Source of the DNA: CAYMRL01 sp964398985
GTDB taxonomy: Bacteria > Deinococcota > Deinococci > Deinococcales > Trueperaceae
Direction: 5' to 3'
Assembly: GCA_964398985.1 (NCBI GenBank)
Contig: CAYNOS010000001.1
Span: 149,442 to 213,441, forward strand
Length of the DNA stretch: 64,000 nucleotides
The notes beneath the pieces are model-generated. The model was given only the letters and a program-made list of their open reading frames with translations. It was not told the DNA's origin and ran no database searches. Shown here in pieces: positions 51,001-58,786 of this stretch. Within the stretch, counting starts at the first letter, position 1; every line of letters starts with the position of its first letter. The position numbers were made by a program, and so were the translations under genes.

Positions 51001-53489
51001 CTCCCGAAGTGCCGGGCGTCGCCCTGGTGAGCGTGCTGGCGGGCCGCGTAATCGACCTGCGGCTGGTCGAGGTCGACGGCGAGACCACCATCGAGCTCCC
51101 GGTAACCGCCGAGTGGGGCGCGGGAGCTTACGTCACTGCCAGCCTAGTGAGGCCCAGCGATGGGCCGGAGCACCTGCCCGGCCGCAGTCTCGGCCTTGCC
51201 CACGCCGCCGTCGCTCCCGGCGAGCGCGCGCTGACGACCATGCTCACCGCACCGGCAGCCGCGCGGTCTGGCGCAACGCTGAACGTCACCCTCGCAGTAC
51301 CCGACATCGGCGACGGACCGGCCTACGCCACCGTCGCGGCCGTCGACCTGGGCATCCTCAACCTCACGGGCTTCGAGGCGCCCGACCCCGAGGAGTACTA
51401 CTTCGGCCAGCGGCGGCTCGGCGTCGCGATCAGGGACCTCTACGGTCGGCTGATCGATGCCAGGCAAGGCGCGCTTGGCGAGATCAGGTCAGGTGGCGAC
51501 GCCGGCGGCGAAGTCAGCAGCGGGCCGGTGCCGGCCGAGGACCTCCTGGCCTTCTTCTCCGGGCCCGTGGAGCTCGTCGCGGGCCGCGCCGAAGTCGCTT
51601 TCGACCTGCCCGCCTTCGCTGGGACCGTGCGGCTGATGGCCGTGGTGTGGACCGACGAAGCCGTCGGTCACGCCGAGCAGGACGTCCTGGTCCGCGATCC
51701 GGTGGTCGTGCAGGCAAGCCTGCCGCGCTTCCTGGCCCCGGGGGATGTCGGCCGCCTGCGACTCGAACTCACCCACGCCAGCGGCGCCGCCGGCGCGCTG
51801 GGGCTGGCAGTCAGCGGCCACGGTCTGGCGAACGCTCCCGAAGGCGTCGAGATCACCGCAGGGGGCCGGGCGGTGCTCGACCTCGCGCTGCGCCCCAGCG
51901 AGCCCGGCGAGCACGTCTACCGAGTCGCCGTGACGACGCCCGACGGCGAGGTGATCACGCGCGAAGTGCGCCTCACGGTGCAGCGCACCGATCCCGAGAC
52001 GGCGCGCAGCGTCCGCTTCGAGCTTCCGCCCGGAGGCGCCTTCACGTTCGACGCAGCGGTCTTGGACGGCTTCTGGCCCGACACGGCGCGCGCCACCCTG
52101 GCGTCCGGCTTCGGCGCGCTGCTCGACACGCCCGGGCTGATCATGCGCCTCGCCTACTACCCGTACGGCTGCACCGAGCAGATCGCTTCGAGCCTGCAGC
52201 CGCTATTGCTGGCGCCGGCCGCCGTCACGCAACTCGGGTTGGCGTCCGACGCCGAGGCGCGCGTCCGGCTGCAGAGCGGTGTCGACCGGATCATCACGCG
52301 CCAGGGGAGCGGCGGCGGCTTCGGCCTGTGGTCAGCCGGCGGCTTCGACCTGTGGCTCGATGCCTACGCCACCGACGTGCTGCTCACGGCCGAAGCCAAG
52401 GGCGCCGACGTGCCGGACAGCGCGCTGCGGCAGGCTCTCGACAACCTCCGCAATCAAGTTGCTCGCGCCGGCTCGCTGCCAAGCGGCAGCGCCGGCTACG
52501 CCTACGCCTTCTACGTCCTGGCTCGCGCCGGCGAGGCCGTCATCGGCGACCTGCGTTACTACGCCGACGTCATGCCGGACAGCTTCGACACGCCGCTCTC
52601 GGCAGCCCACCTGGGGGCGGCCTTGGCGGCCTACGGCGAGCGCGAGCGCTCCGAGGCGCTGTTCGAGCGCGCGCAGGCACTGGCGCTCGCCGGCACCGAT
52701 TCCCTGGGGTGGCGCAGCGACTACGGCACCGAACTGCGCGACCGGGCCGGGCTGCTGGCGTTGGCGATCGAAGCCGGCAGCAGCGTGGTGGACCGAGCCA
52801 GGCTGGCGACCTTGATCGCCGGCGCGGGCACCGCCAACACCCTCTCGCCTCAGGAGGCGGCTTGGACGCTCAAGGCTGCGGTCGCGTCGAGCGCCACGGC
52901 CGCGGGCCTCGAACTCGCCGGACGGCCCGTGACTGACGACGTGATGTTGCGCTACGACGGCGCGCCGACGGTGCTCACGAACACCGGCAGCCAGAGCGTG
53001 ACGCTGACGCTCACCACCTTCGGAGTCCCCATCCAGACACCGGAGGCCGGCGGAGTCGGCTACCAGATCTCTCGCAGCCACTACACGCCCGACGGCGAAA
53101 GCGCCGATCTCACCAGCGTGCGCGCCGGTGACCGCTTGGTGGTGGTGCTCGAGGTGCGGCCGGACCCTGGCGTGCCCGGCGGCCGGCTGATCATCGACGA
53201 CGCCCTGCCGGCCGGCTTCGAGATCGACAACGCCAACTTGCTGCGCTCCGGCGACGTACGCGCGCTCGACTGGCTGGCGCTGACCGCCGAAGCCGAAGCC
53301 ACCGAGGCTCGCAGCGACCGCTTCCTGGCTGCCGTCGACTGGACCTCCGAGGAGACGCTGCGGCTCGCCTACTTCGTTCGCGCCGTCACTCCTGGGAGCT
53401 ACCACTACCCGGCGCCGTTGGTCGAGGACCTCTACCGCCCCATCAACCGCGCCGTCGGCGAGACGGGGAGGCTGGAAGTCGGGCCGTGA
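48081..53489 (+). CDS. Bacterial alpha-2-macroglobulin with PAN domain and thioester
   Basis: 1802 aa with a signal peptide (ALALTLLAVALPALAAAQE). A small cysteine-rich PAN/apple module follows (CHVACLRDRGCAAFTFDQ, about 55-100). The central part contains MG-type beta domains and a flexible bait region (about 780-950, with YQWYSVGSNWYWEP). The thioester is C1364-T-E1366-Q1367 in YGCTEQIASS, so it should covalently trap attacking proteases. The protein has no lipobox, so it may be periplasmic rather than lipid-anchored. It overlaps the PBP1C gene (GTGA), the usual partner. Confidence 0.9.
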   Translation: MSSRSHRALLDATRALALTLLAVALPALAAAQETIVPERYAITLSATDLPGNDRQVIYDVTLERCHVACLRDRGCAAFTFDQRNGVCFLKEAAGVPVAFEGAFSGVIAEQGAGVTERARAAAADLAFLDAFDFEFARARAQAMAEDYPAEGIGAEEWLRLAGRQSLAGEIAYTGAAITASDSGEAWFHHARALADQAAVARTDVYDLYRRAGAAAINAVLRSEGLARAEALLVLARALEGTYRGSLALDAVKQADRLSPNIAPELLARLQEAHGFRVLSHDVDASTASPRICVTFSEELTAGRDYAQFVQRAAAALAVEAEGQQLCLSGVVYGQSYSLTLRAGLPSAQGETLTTDVPLHVYIRDRSPSVSFPGRAYVLPARGPRALPVETVNAGALELTLLHVADRNLVTALRDGNFLQALSVWEGERFESLRAETVWSGEAEVASVLNQATVSLLPLDEIGEMGPGVYVLRAWVAGSDPYEAPPATQWFIVSDLGITTLSGADGVHVVVQRLSDARPAAGVNVSLVARSNRVLAELTTDAQGHVAFPATLALGIGNAAPAMVMIDAGEDFAMLSLEESEFDLTDRGVAGREAPGPLDVFLTPDRGVYRPGETVNLTILTRDAQARAVTGLPLTVRLLRPDGVEYASVVDTGDLAGGHVIALQLGNDVPRGAWRVETLIDPTAPPLVSRTLLVEDFIPERIDVEIALPGDGLLDPAAAPSLLLSASHLFGAPAAGMSVSGSVRVAAISELPNWPGYSFGRFDQRTDTQMRPLIAGLRTDGAGHLEVPLGLERLTLEARPFEMTVIATVSDGASRPVERSLTRTLRPTAAVVGIRPSFEGPLPEGSVAEFDLVIVDPDGTAGSGEVTWQVDRVETRYQWYSVGSNWYWEPVTERQRVLEGSVTITGNPVRVTVPVAWGTYEIRATSARQPAAGASLPFAAGWAAADATRETPDLLAAALDKASYEPGEVALLRLAPEVPGVALVSVLAGRVIDLRLVEVDGETTIELPVTAEWGAGAYVTASLVRPSDGPEHLPGRSLGLAHAAVAPGERALTTMLTAPAAARSGATLNVTLAVPDIGDGPAYATVAAVDLGILNLTGFEAPDPEEYYFGQRRLGVAIRDLYGRLIDARQGALGEIRSGGDAGGEVSSGPVPAEDLLAFFSGPVELVAGRAEVAFDLPAFAGTVRLMAVVWTDEAVGHAEQDVLVRDPVVVQASLPRFLAPGDVGRLRLELTHASGAAGALGLAVSGHGLANAPEGVEITAGGRAVLDLALRPSEPGEHVYRVAVTTPDGEVITREVRLTVQRTDPETARSVRFELPPGGAFTFDAAVLDGFWPDTARATLASGFGALLDTPGLIMRLAYYPYGCTEQIASSLQPLLLAPAAVTQLGLASDAEARVRLQSGVDRIITRQGSGGGFGLWSAGGFDLWLDAYATDVLLTAEAKGADVPDSALRQALDNLRNQVARAGSLPSGSAGYAYAFYVLARAGEAVIGDLRYYADVMPDSFDTPLSAAHLGAALAAYGERERSEALFERAQALALAGTDSLGWRSDYGTELRDRAGLLALAIEAGSSVVDRARLATLIAGAGTANTLSPQEAAWTLKAAVASSATAAGLELAGRPVTDDVMLRYDGAPTVLTNTGSQSVTLTLTTFGVPIQTPEAGGVGYQISRSHYTPDGESADLTSVRAGDRLVVVLEVRPDPGVPGGRLIIDDALPAGFEIDNANLLRSGDVRALDWLALTAEAEATEARSDRFLAAVDWTSEETLRLAYFVRAVTPGSYHYPAPLVEDLYRPINRAVGETGRLEVGP

Positions 53490-55522
53490 GCCGCGCCCTT
53501 GCTCGCGCCTGTCTCGGGGCCGCGTTGGCATGCGCGCTGCTCGTCGGTTTCGACCGATGGGTCGCTGCGACCGCGCTGCCGCCGCTCTCGGTCGAAGCCT
53601 CGGTCGAGGTGTTGGCCCGCGACGGCCGCCTGCTACGGGCTTTCACCGTCGCCGACGGTCGCTGGCGGCTGGGAGTGACGCCACAGCGCGTCGACCCGCT
53701 CTACCTGGCGATGCTCGTCGCCTACGAGGACCAGCGCTTCTATGCGCACGACGGCGTCGACCTGCTGGCCTTGGCGCGGGCAACCTACCAGTCGCTGGTT
53801 GCCCGGAGCGTGGTCTCCGGCGGATCGACCCTGACGATGCAGGCCGCGCGCCTGCTCGAGGACGGCGCGACCGGCACGCTCGGCGGCAAGCTCAGGCAAG
53901 TGCGGCTGGCGCTGGCTCTCGAGCGGCGACTCTCGAAGGACGAGATCCTCGCCCTCTACCTGAACCTCGCGCCGATGGGCGGCAACCTCGAGGGCGTGCG
54001 CGCCGGCAGCCTCGCCTGGTTCGGCAAGGAGCCCGAGCGGCTGACAGAAGCCCAGGCCGCGCTGTTGATCGCGCTGCCGCAGGCGCCGAACAGCCGCTCG
54101 CCCGACGCCGACCCTGAGGCCGCCAGAGCCGCCCGGACGCGGGTGCTGCAGCGCGCGGTCGCCGCCGGCGTGATCTCCGACGATGCCGCGGCGGCGGCCG
54201 CCAGCGAACCTTTGCCCCGCGTCAGGCGCGCCTTCCCAGCGAGCGCGCCGCACCTCGCCGACCGCCTGCGCAGCGAGTACCCGGACGTCACGCTGCACCG
54301 CACGACCATCGACGCCGACCTGCAAGCCGACCTCGAAAGACTGGCGGCCCGGGCACTGATCGGGTTGCCGGCGCAGGCGACCGTCGCGATGCTGGTTGCC
54401 GACCCCGACTCCGGCGAAGTCCTGGCAAGCGTCGGCTCGGCCGATCACACCAGCGAGGCCCGTAACGGCTTCGTCGACATGACGCGTGCCCTGCGCTCGC
54501 CGGGTTCGGCGCTCAAGCCGCTCGTGTACGCTCTGGCCTTCGCGGACGGCATCCTGCATCCCGAGACACTGCTCAACGACCGCCCCGAGGACTACGGTGG
54601 CTACGCACCGCAGAACTTCGACGGCGTCTTCAGGGGCCAGGTGACGGCGCGCGCTGCGCTGCAGACGTCGCTCAACCTGCCGGCCGTGGCGCTCACCGAA
54701 GCGATCGGCCCCGCTCGTCTGCTGGCGGCGCTCCGCCAGGCGGGGGTCGAGGCGGTCGTGCCGGGCGACGCGCCCGGCCTGGCGGTGGTGTTGGGCGGGG
54801 TCGGCGTCAGCCTCGAAGGGCTCGTGCAGCTCTACGCGACGTTCGCGCGCGGCGGCGAGGCGCGGGAGCTCAGCGAGCGCGCCGGCTCGCTGCCGGAGGC
54901 CCCCGGAGCCGGCGCTCGCCTGCTCACGCCGGAGGCGGCCTGGCAACTCGGCGACGTGCTGGCCGGCGCTCCGCCAGCGGCCGGCCTGCCCGCCTGGCCG
55001 CTGGCGGTCAAGACGGGCACCTCTCACGGCCATCGCGACGCGCTGGCGCTCGGCTTCGACGGTGGGCACGTAGCCGGCGTGTGGGTCGGGCGCGCCGATG
55101 GCTCGCCGGTGCCTGGGATGACGGGCGCGGGCTCCGCCGCGCCGCTGCTGTTCGAGGTCTTCGCGCACCTCGGCGGGATCGTGGGGCTGCCGCCGGCCCC
55201 TGCGACCGCGCTCCAGGCGGTCTCCAACGGCGACCTACCGCCGCACCTGCGGCAGTTCGGTGCGCGTGCGTTGGTCGCGGACGACGCGCCCCGCCTCACC
55301 TTCCCTCCCGATGGGGCGGCGCTGCTCCCGCTGGCGGGCGGCATCGTCGCTCGCGTGGAGCGCGGGCAGGCGCCGTTCACCTGGTTCGCGAACGGCGCTC
55401 CGGTGACGCTTGCCAGCTTCGAACGCGAGACGCGGCTGGCGCTACCCGGCCCTGGGTTCGTGACGCTGTCGGTAGTCGACGCCGTGGGCCGGGCGGCACG
55501 CGTCCACTTCGAGGTGCGCTGA
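53486..55522 (+). CDS. pbpC: Penicillin-binding protein 1C (bifunctional)
   Basis: 678 aa from the GTG at 53486, overlapping the macroglobulin stop. One N-terminal membrane helix anchors it. GT51 domain: catalytic Glu in VAYEDQRFYAHDGVD and the second motif GGSTLTMQAARLL. Transpeptidase: S341-x-x-K344 in SPGSALKP, SLN (LQTSLNLPA) and KTGTSHG (K509). The last 90 residues form the PBP1C C-terminal domain. It builds and cross-links peptidoglycan, probably at damaged sites where the macroglobulin catches invading proteases. Confidence 0.93.
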   Translation: MSRALARACLGAALACALLVGFDRWVAATALPPLSVEASVEVLARDGRLLRAFTVADGRWRLGVTPQRVDPLYLAMLVAYEDQRFYAHDGVDLLALARATYQSLVARSVVSGGSTLTMQAARLLEDGATGTLGGKLRQVRLALALERRLSKDEILALYLNLAPMGGNLEGVRAGSLAWFGKEPERLTEAQAALLIALPQAPNSRSPDADPEAARAARTRVLQRAVAAGVISDDAAAAAASEPLPRVRRAFPASAPHLADRLRSEYPDVTLHRTTIDADLQADLERLAARALIGLPAQATVAMLVADPDSGEVLASVGSADHTSEARNGFVDMTRALRSPGSALKPLVYALAFADGILHPETLLNDRPEDYGGYAPQNFDGVFRGQVTARAALQTSLNLPAVALTEAIGPARLLAALRQAGVEAVVPGDAPGLAVVLGGVGVSLEGLVQLYATFARGGEARELSERAGSLPEAPGAGARLLTPEAAWQLGDVLAGAPPAAGLPAWPLAVKTGTSHGHRDALALGFDGGHVAGVWVGRADGSPVPGMTGAGSAAPLLFEVFAHLGGIVGLPPAPATALQAVSNGDLPPHLRQFGARALVADDAPRLTFPPDGAALLPLAGGIVARVERGQAPFTWFANGAPVTLASFERETRLALPGPGFVTLSVVDAVGRAARVHFEVR

Positions 55523-55614
55523 CAGCGGCTCGCCGTACCTGACCGTGCCGCCGGCGCTGCTGGTCAACCCTCGCCCCGCTGCCGCCGGCGTGTCAGCAAC
55601 GTCTCACCGGGCGT

Positions 55615-56382
55615 CTAGCGGTCGCGGCGCGCGAACAGCCAGCCGGCCAGCCACACCAACAGAGCGGTCGAGACCGCGGCCACGGCGAAGCTCAGGGCCA
55701 GAGCACCTGCCGGCAGCAGCTCACCGACGAGTCTTCCCACCGGTCCCACCAGCACCGGCACCTCGAGGGACTGCAGGAGCCCGACCCGCAGCAACTCGAA
55801 GGGGTTCAGCAGCAACGAGGCGATGAGGAAGTTGGCCAACGGGTAGTCCGCCAGCGCCACAGCGATGCTGACGACCGCCGGACCGTAGGCGAGGACCAAG
55901 ACGGCCCACGCTGCCAGGCTGATCGCCATGGCGCGCGTGGCGTCCAGGGTGAGGGCCGAGAACGCCGCGACGAGACCGCTCCACAAGGCCAGGATGGCAG
56001 CCACCGCCAGGCACAGCAGCAGCAGCTCGAAGGGCGCCAGGCCAAGCACCAAGCCGGCTACGGCGGCGCCCGCAAGAAGCGGCAGGAGCAGGCCGACAGC
56101 GATGCCGGTGACGGCTCCCCGGAAGGCGCCGGCCGGTGGCCGCGGCAGCGCCGACCAGAAGGCCCATGTCTCGCGGCGGGTCAACAGCGGCGCCGCCACC
56201 ACCACCGTGAGTGGCGGCAGGAAGACCTGGAGCACGGCCACCAAGCTCACCAGACCGACCGCGCTGCCGCGGTCTCGGAACGCCAGGGCGATCCCGACCA
56301 ACGCCAACCCCGACAGCAGGGTCCAGGGGTTGCGTAGCACCTCGCGGAGGTGGAGCGCGCCCATGCCGGCGCCGCGGACCAT
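55615..56382 (-). CDS. nosY: NosY-like ABC permease
   Basis: 255 aa, six membrane helices, no enzymatic motif. PPLTVVVAAPLLTRRETW and LADYPLANFLIASLLLNPFELLRVGLLQ fit NosY (ABC-2 family), which partners NosF and NosD to supply copper or sulfur for the N2O reductase centre. It starts one base after the NosL stop, so it is the last gene of the six-gene unit. Confidence 0.8.
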   Translation of the reverse strand: MVRGAGMGALHLREVLRNPWTLLSGLALVGIALAFRDRGSAVGLVSLVAVLQVFLPPLTVVVAAPLLTRRETWAFWSALPRPPAGAFRGAVTGIAVGLLLPLLAGAAVAGLVLGLAPFELLLLCLAVAAILALWSGLVAAFSALTLDATRAMAISLAAWAVLVLAYGPAVVSIAVALADYPLANFLIASLLLNPFELLRVGLLQSLEVPVLVGPVGRLVGELLPAGALALSFAVAAVSTALLVWLAGWLFARRDR

Positions 56383-56383
56383 G

Positions 56384-56896
56384 TCAGTAGCCCGGGACCC
56401 AGGGGCGGTCCGCGCCCCTGACGAGGACCTCGTCCCAGCTCAGGAACTCGGCGTCGCCGAGACGCAGCCCGGTGAGGACCTCGCGCGCGGTCTCGAGGTC
56501 CTTGAACGCCGCCAGACCACCCGCCATCGGCGTCCGCAGGCGCGGATGGTAGGCGACGACCGCGTCGGCCGCCGCCAGGTAGCGCGCCTCATTCAGGGTG
56601 CTGGCGGCCCGGTCGGACAGGTAGGTCTCAGCCACGATCGGAGGCACGGGCCCGAAGCCGTTGAGGTGATCCGCCAGGCACTCGAGCGCGTCGTAGTGAT
56701 GGACCAGGCCCGTTGGGGTGACGACCTGCGCGGAGTAGCGCAGGTCGATCACCGTCATGTTGCAGTAGGGGCAGACGTCCACACCGTGCGTCGTCGGATG
56801 CGAGGACCCCCAGACGCTCCTGGGAGCCCATGCGAGGGCGGCGAGGGTCACGACGCCCAGCCGCAGGAAGTCGCGCCTGTCGATGCGCCCGTCCAC
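56384..56896 (-). CDS. nosL: NosL-type copper chaperone
   Basis: 170 aa from a GTG at 56896; a TTG at 56902 overlapping the upstream stop is also possible. A Tat-type signal (IDRRDFLRLGVVTLAA) lets the folded protein cross the membrane. The copper site is C42-P-Y-C45-N-M47. HHYDALECLADHL and AAFKDLETAREVL match NosL. It should deliver Cu(I) to a cupredoxin or to NosZ; a lipobox, usual in NosL, is not evident. Confidence 0.85.
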   Translation of the reverse strand: MDGRIDRRDFLRLGVVTLAALAWAPRSVWGSSHPTTHGVDVCPYCNMTVIDLRYSAQVVTPTGLVHHYDALECLADHLNGFGPVPPIVAETYLSDRAASTLNEARYLAAADAVVAYHPRLRTPMAGGLAAFKDLETAREVLTGLRLGDAEFLSWDEVLVRGADRPWVPGY

Positions 56897-56898
56897 CG

Positions 56899-57600
56899 TC
56901 AACCGCCGCTGTGCAGTCCGAGAAGGCGCAGCAGGCCGCCGGAGGGTAGCGGTGCGAGGTCGGCCAGCAGGCTCGCGTCGAGCCGGTGGTGGCGGCCCAG
57001 ATCCGGGTGCATGTCGAGGTACAGGTCGACAGCGGCGTGGCTGTGCAGCGCTCCGAGCCGCGCCGCCATCGAGACCATCAGGTTCTCGGCCCACAAGTAG
57101 ACCGCCTCGCGGGACAGCAGCAAGTCTTCGGCGCTGATCGGAGGCGCGGCCAGGTCAGCGACGTGGAAGGTCGCGCCATGTCCGTCGTACACGCCGAGGG
57201 TGTAGGCGTGGTTGAACATGCAGGCGAGCGATTCGTAGTGGAGGGCGGCCTCGCCGTCGACCTCGTGTCCGGGGGCGAGGCGAATCTGACCGTAGGTGCG
57301 TTCACGGAACCCGGCCGGGTTGGCGCCGCCGGCCGGCGTGGAGAGCGTCATCGAGCAGAACGCGCAGGTGCCGTCGCGCCACGGGATCGGCAGCGGGTCG
57401 ATGACGTCCGGCCCGATGCCGGGCGCGGCGGAAGGAGGACTTGACTGCGGCATCCCGCCCATCTGGCCCATCTGGCCCATGTGTCCGCCTGGTCCGGGGG
57501 CGCCTCCGTGCATCTGTGCCTGGGCCAAGCTCAGCGCCGCGGGCGCCGCAGCGGCGTAAAGCGCCATGCGCTTCAAGAACCGTCTTCGATCGATGGTCAT
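56899..57600 (-). CDS. NosL-like Tat-exported copper-binding protein
   Basis: 233 aa with a Tat signal (TIDRRRFLKRMALYAAA, RR at 5-6). The next region is Met/Gly/His-rich (MHGGAPGPGGHMGQMGQMGG), a copper-binding style. C79-A-F-C82-S-M84 follows the NosL C-x-x-C-x-M pattern, then HYESLACMFNHAYTLG. It is a second, longer paralogue upstream of NosL. It starts at 57600 with GGAGCG upstream; the previous coding region ends 96 bases away. Likely handles extracytoplasmic copper. Confidence 0.78.
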   Translation of the reverse strand: MTIDRRRFLKRMALYAAAAPAALSLAQAQMHGGAPGPGGHMGQMGQMGGMPQSSPPSAAPGIGPDVIDPLPIPWRDGTCAFCSMTLSTPAGGANPAGFRERTYGQIRLAPGHEVDGEAALHYESLACMFNHAYTLGVYDGHGATFHVADLAAPPISAEDLLLSREAVYLWAENLMVSMAARLGALHSHAAVDLYLDMHPDLGRHHRLDASLLADLAPLPSGGLLRLLGLHSGG

Positions 57601-57619
57601 CTGTTGGTCACGCTCCAAG

Positions 57620-57636
57620 CTCGCGGTGGCCGCGAG
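57620..57636. repeat. Hairpin in the leader of the NosL-like gene
   Basis: CTCGCGG-TGG-CCGCGAG, a perfect 7-bp stem with 3-base loop, 20 bases before the start codon. It may be a leader structure or attenuator. Confidence 0.4.
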
Positions 57637-57696
57637 TCCGTCACATTCACAAGAGGCAGACAGCACGGCCTGCCAGGGTTTCAGAGAAGAGGCCTG

Positions 57697-58029
57697 TCAG
57701 CCGCTGGGAGGCCCGCGGCTGCGCGGACGCTGCAACGCTTGCGACGTCGCCACCACCGACTCGACGGCGCATACCGATTCGTCGATGTCGCGCACGGCCA
57801 CCGGACGTTCGGTCACAGGAGGCGTGGTGACGGGGGAGCTCAATACCGTAGGGGCCCCCTGGTTCTCTTGCGACATCGGGCAGTCCGGTGCGTGGTGCAT
57901 CGGCGGGTTGAACGCCAGCGAGACGCTCACCGCGCTGGGAAGCAAGAGCGTCAGAACACGGGCGACCCACCGTCGGCGGCGACCGGCGGTGGCGCCGCGA
58001 CCCTGAGAGTCACGCCTGAGCCGGATCAC
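57697..58029 (-). CDS. Small exported protein with possible metal ligands
   Basis: 110 aa from a GTG at 58029, overlapping the NosF stop by 20 bases. A basic N-terminus and a hydrophobic stretch (RVLTLLLPSAVSVSLAF, about 24-40) look like a signal or anchor. The short outer part has PPMHHAPDCPM (M44, H45, H46, C50, M52) and a second Cys87. This ligand set suits copper. No known family; position inside a copper-maturation cluster supports a role there. Could also be a chance frame. Confidence 0.5.
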   Translation of the reverse strand: MIRLRRDSQGRGATAGRRRRWVARVLTLLLPSAVSVSLAFNPPMHHAPDCPMSQENQGAPTVLSSPVTTPPVTERPVAVRDIDESVCAVESVVATSQALQRPRSRGPPSG

Positions 58030-58786
58030 CGTCGTCCTCCGAACCGAGAGCCTGACGAAGCTGCCGGCTGGCGTGCCTCCTGACGCGCCATCCCTCGGGG
58101 AACGGTTGCGTCTCGCCGGCGGCATTCTGCACCTGGTACTCGAAGAGGCGCTGAACCGGGACATGGCCGAGGACCTTGCCCCCGCGCAACAGCAGCGCTT
58201 GCGATGCGAAGGCCTCGACCTCCTCAGGCCTGTGCGCGCTCACCAAAGCTGAGCCGCCGCTTGCGATGTGCTCGCGCACCCAGTCGGCAAGCCGCTCGAG
58301 GCCTCCCCCGTCGAGGGCCGAGGCCGGCTCGTCGAGCAGCCACAACGGTGGGGCGTCCATCAGAGCGGCGGCCAGAGCGAGACGCTGCGTCATCCCACCC
58401 GACAACGTGCCGGCACGCACCCGCAGCGTCTCCAGGAGACCCATCCGCGCCGCGGCAGCGTCGCTCAGGTCGGCGTCACAGCCCTTGGCCTGCGCCGCAG
58501 CCTGCAGCACCTCGCCGACCAGGATGTGAGGCGGGAAGACGATGCGTTGGGGGACGTAAGCACGTAGTGGAGCCACCTCGGCGTGCCGCGGAGCGCAACC
58601 GAAGACCTTGACGCTGCCGGTGGTCGGCTTCAGGCGGCCAACGAGCACGTTCAAGAGCGTCGACTTGCCGGCACCGTTGGGGCCGATGAGCGCCAGCGCG
58701 CCCCGCTCGTGCACGAGATCGACGGCGCTGAGGCGTGCGCCGAGGCTCAGGCTCTTGGCGACGACCGCTGGTTCGTGCGGCGGCAT
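58010..58786 (-). CDS. nosF: NosF-like ABC ATPase
   Basis: 258 aa from the ATG at 58786. Walker A GPNGAGKST, signature LSGGMTQR, Walker B LWLLDEPASALD and the His in VSAHRPEE are intact. RAYVPQRIVFPPHILVGEVL matches NosF. It energises NosY. The ATG overlaps the NosD stop by one base (TGATG), so translation is coupled. Confidence 0.87.
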   Translation of the reverse strand: MPPHEPAVVAKSLSLGARLSAVDLVHERGALALIGPNGAGKSTLLNVLVGRLKPTTGSVKVFGCAPRHAEVAPLRAYVPQRIVFPPHILVGEVLQAAAQAKGCDADLSDAAAARMGLLETLRVRAGTLSGGMTQRLALAAALMDAPPLWLLDEPASALDGGGLERLADWVREHIASGGSALVSAHRPEEVEAFASQALLLRGGKVLGHVPVQRLFEYQVQNAAGETQPFPEGWRVRRHASRQLRQALGSEDDGDPAQA

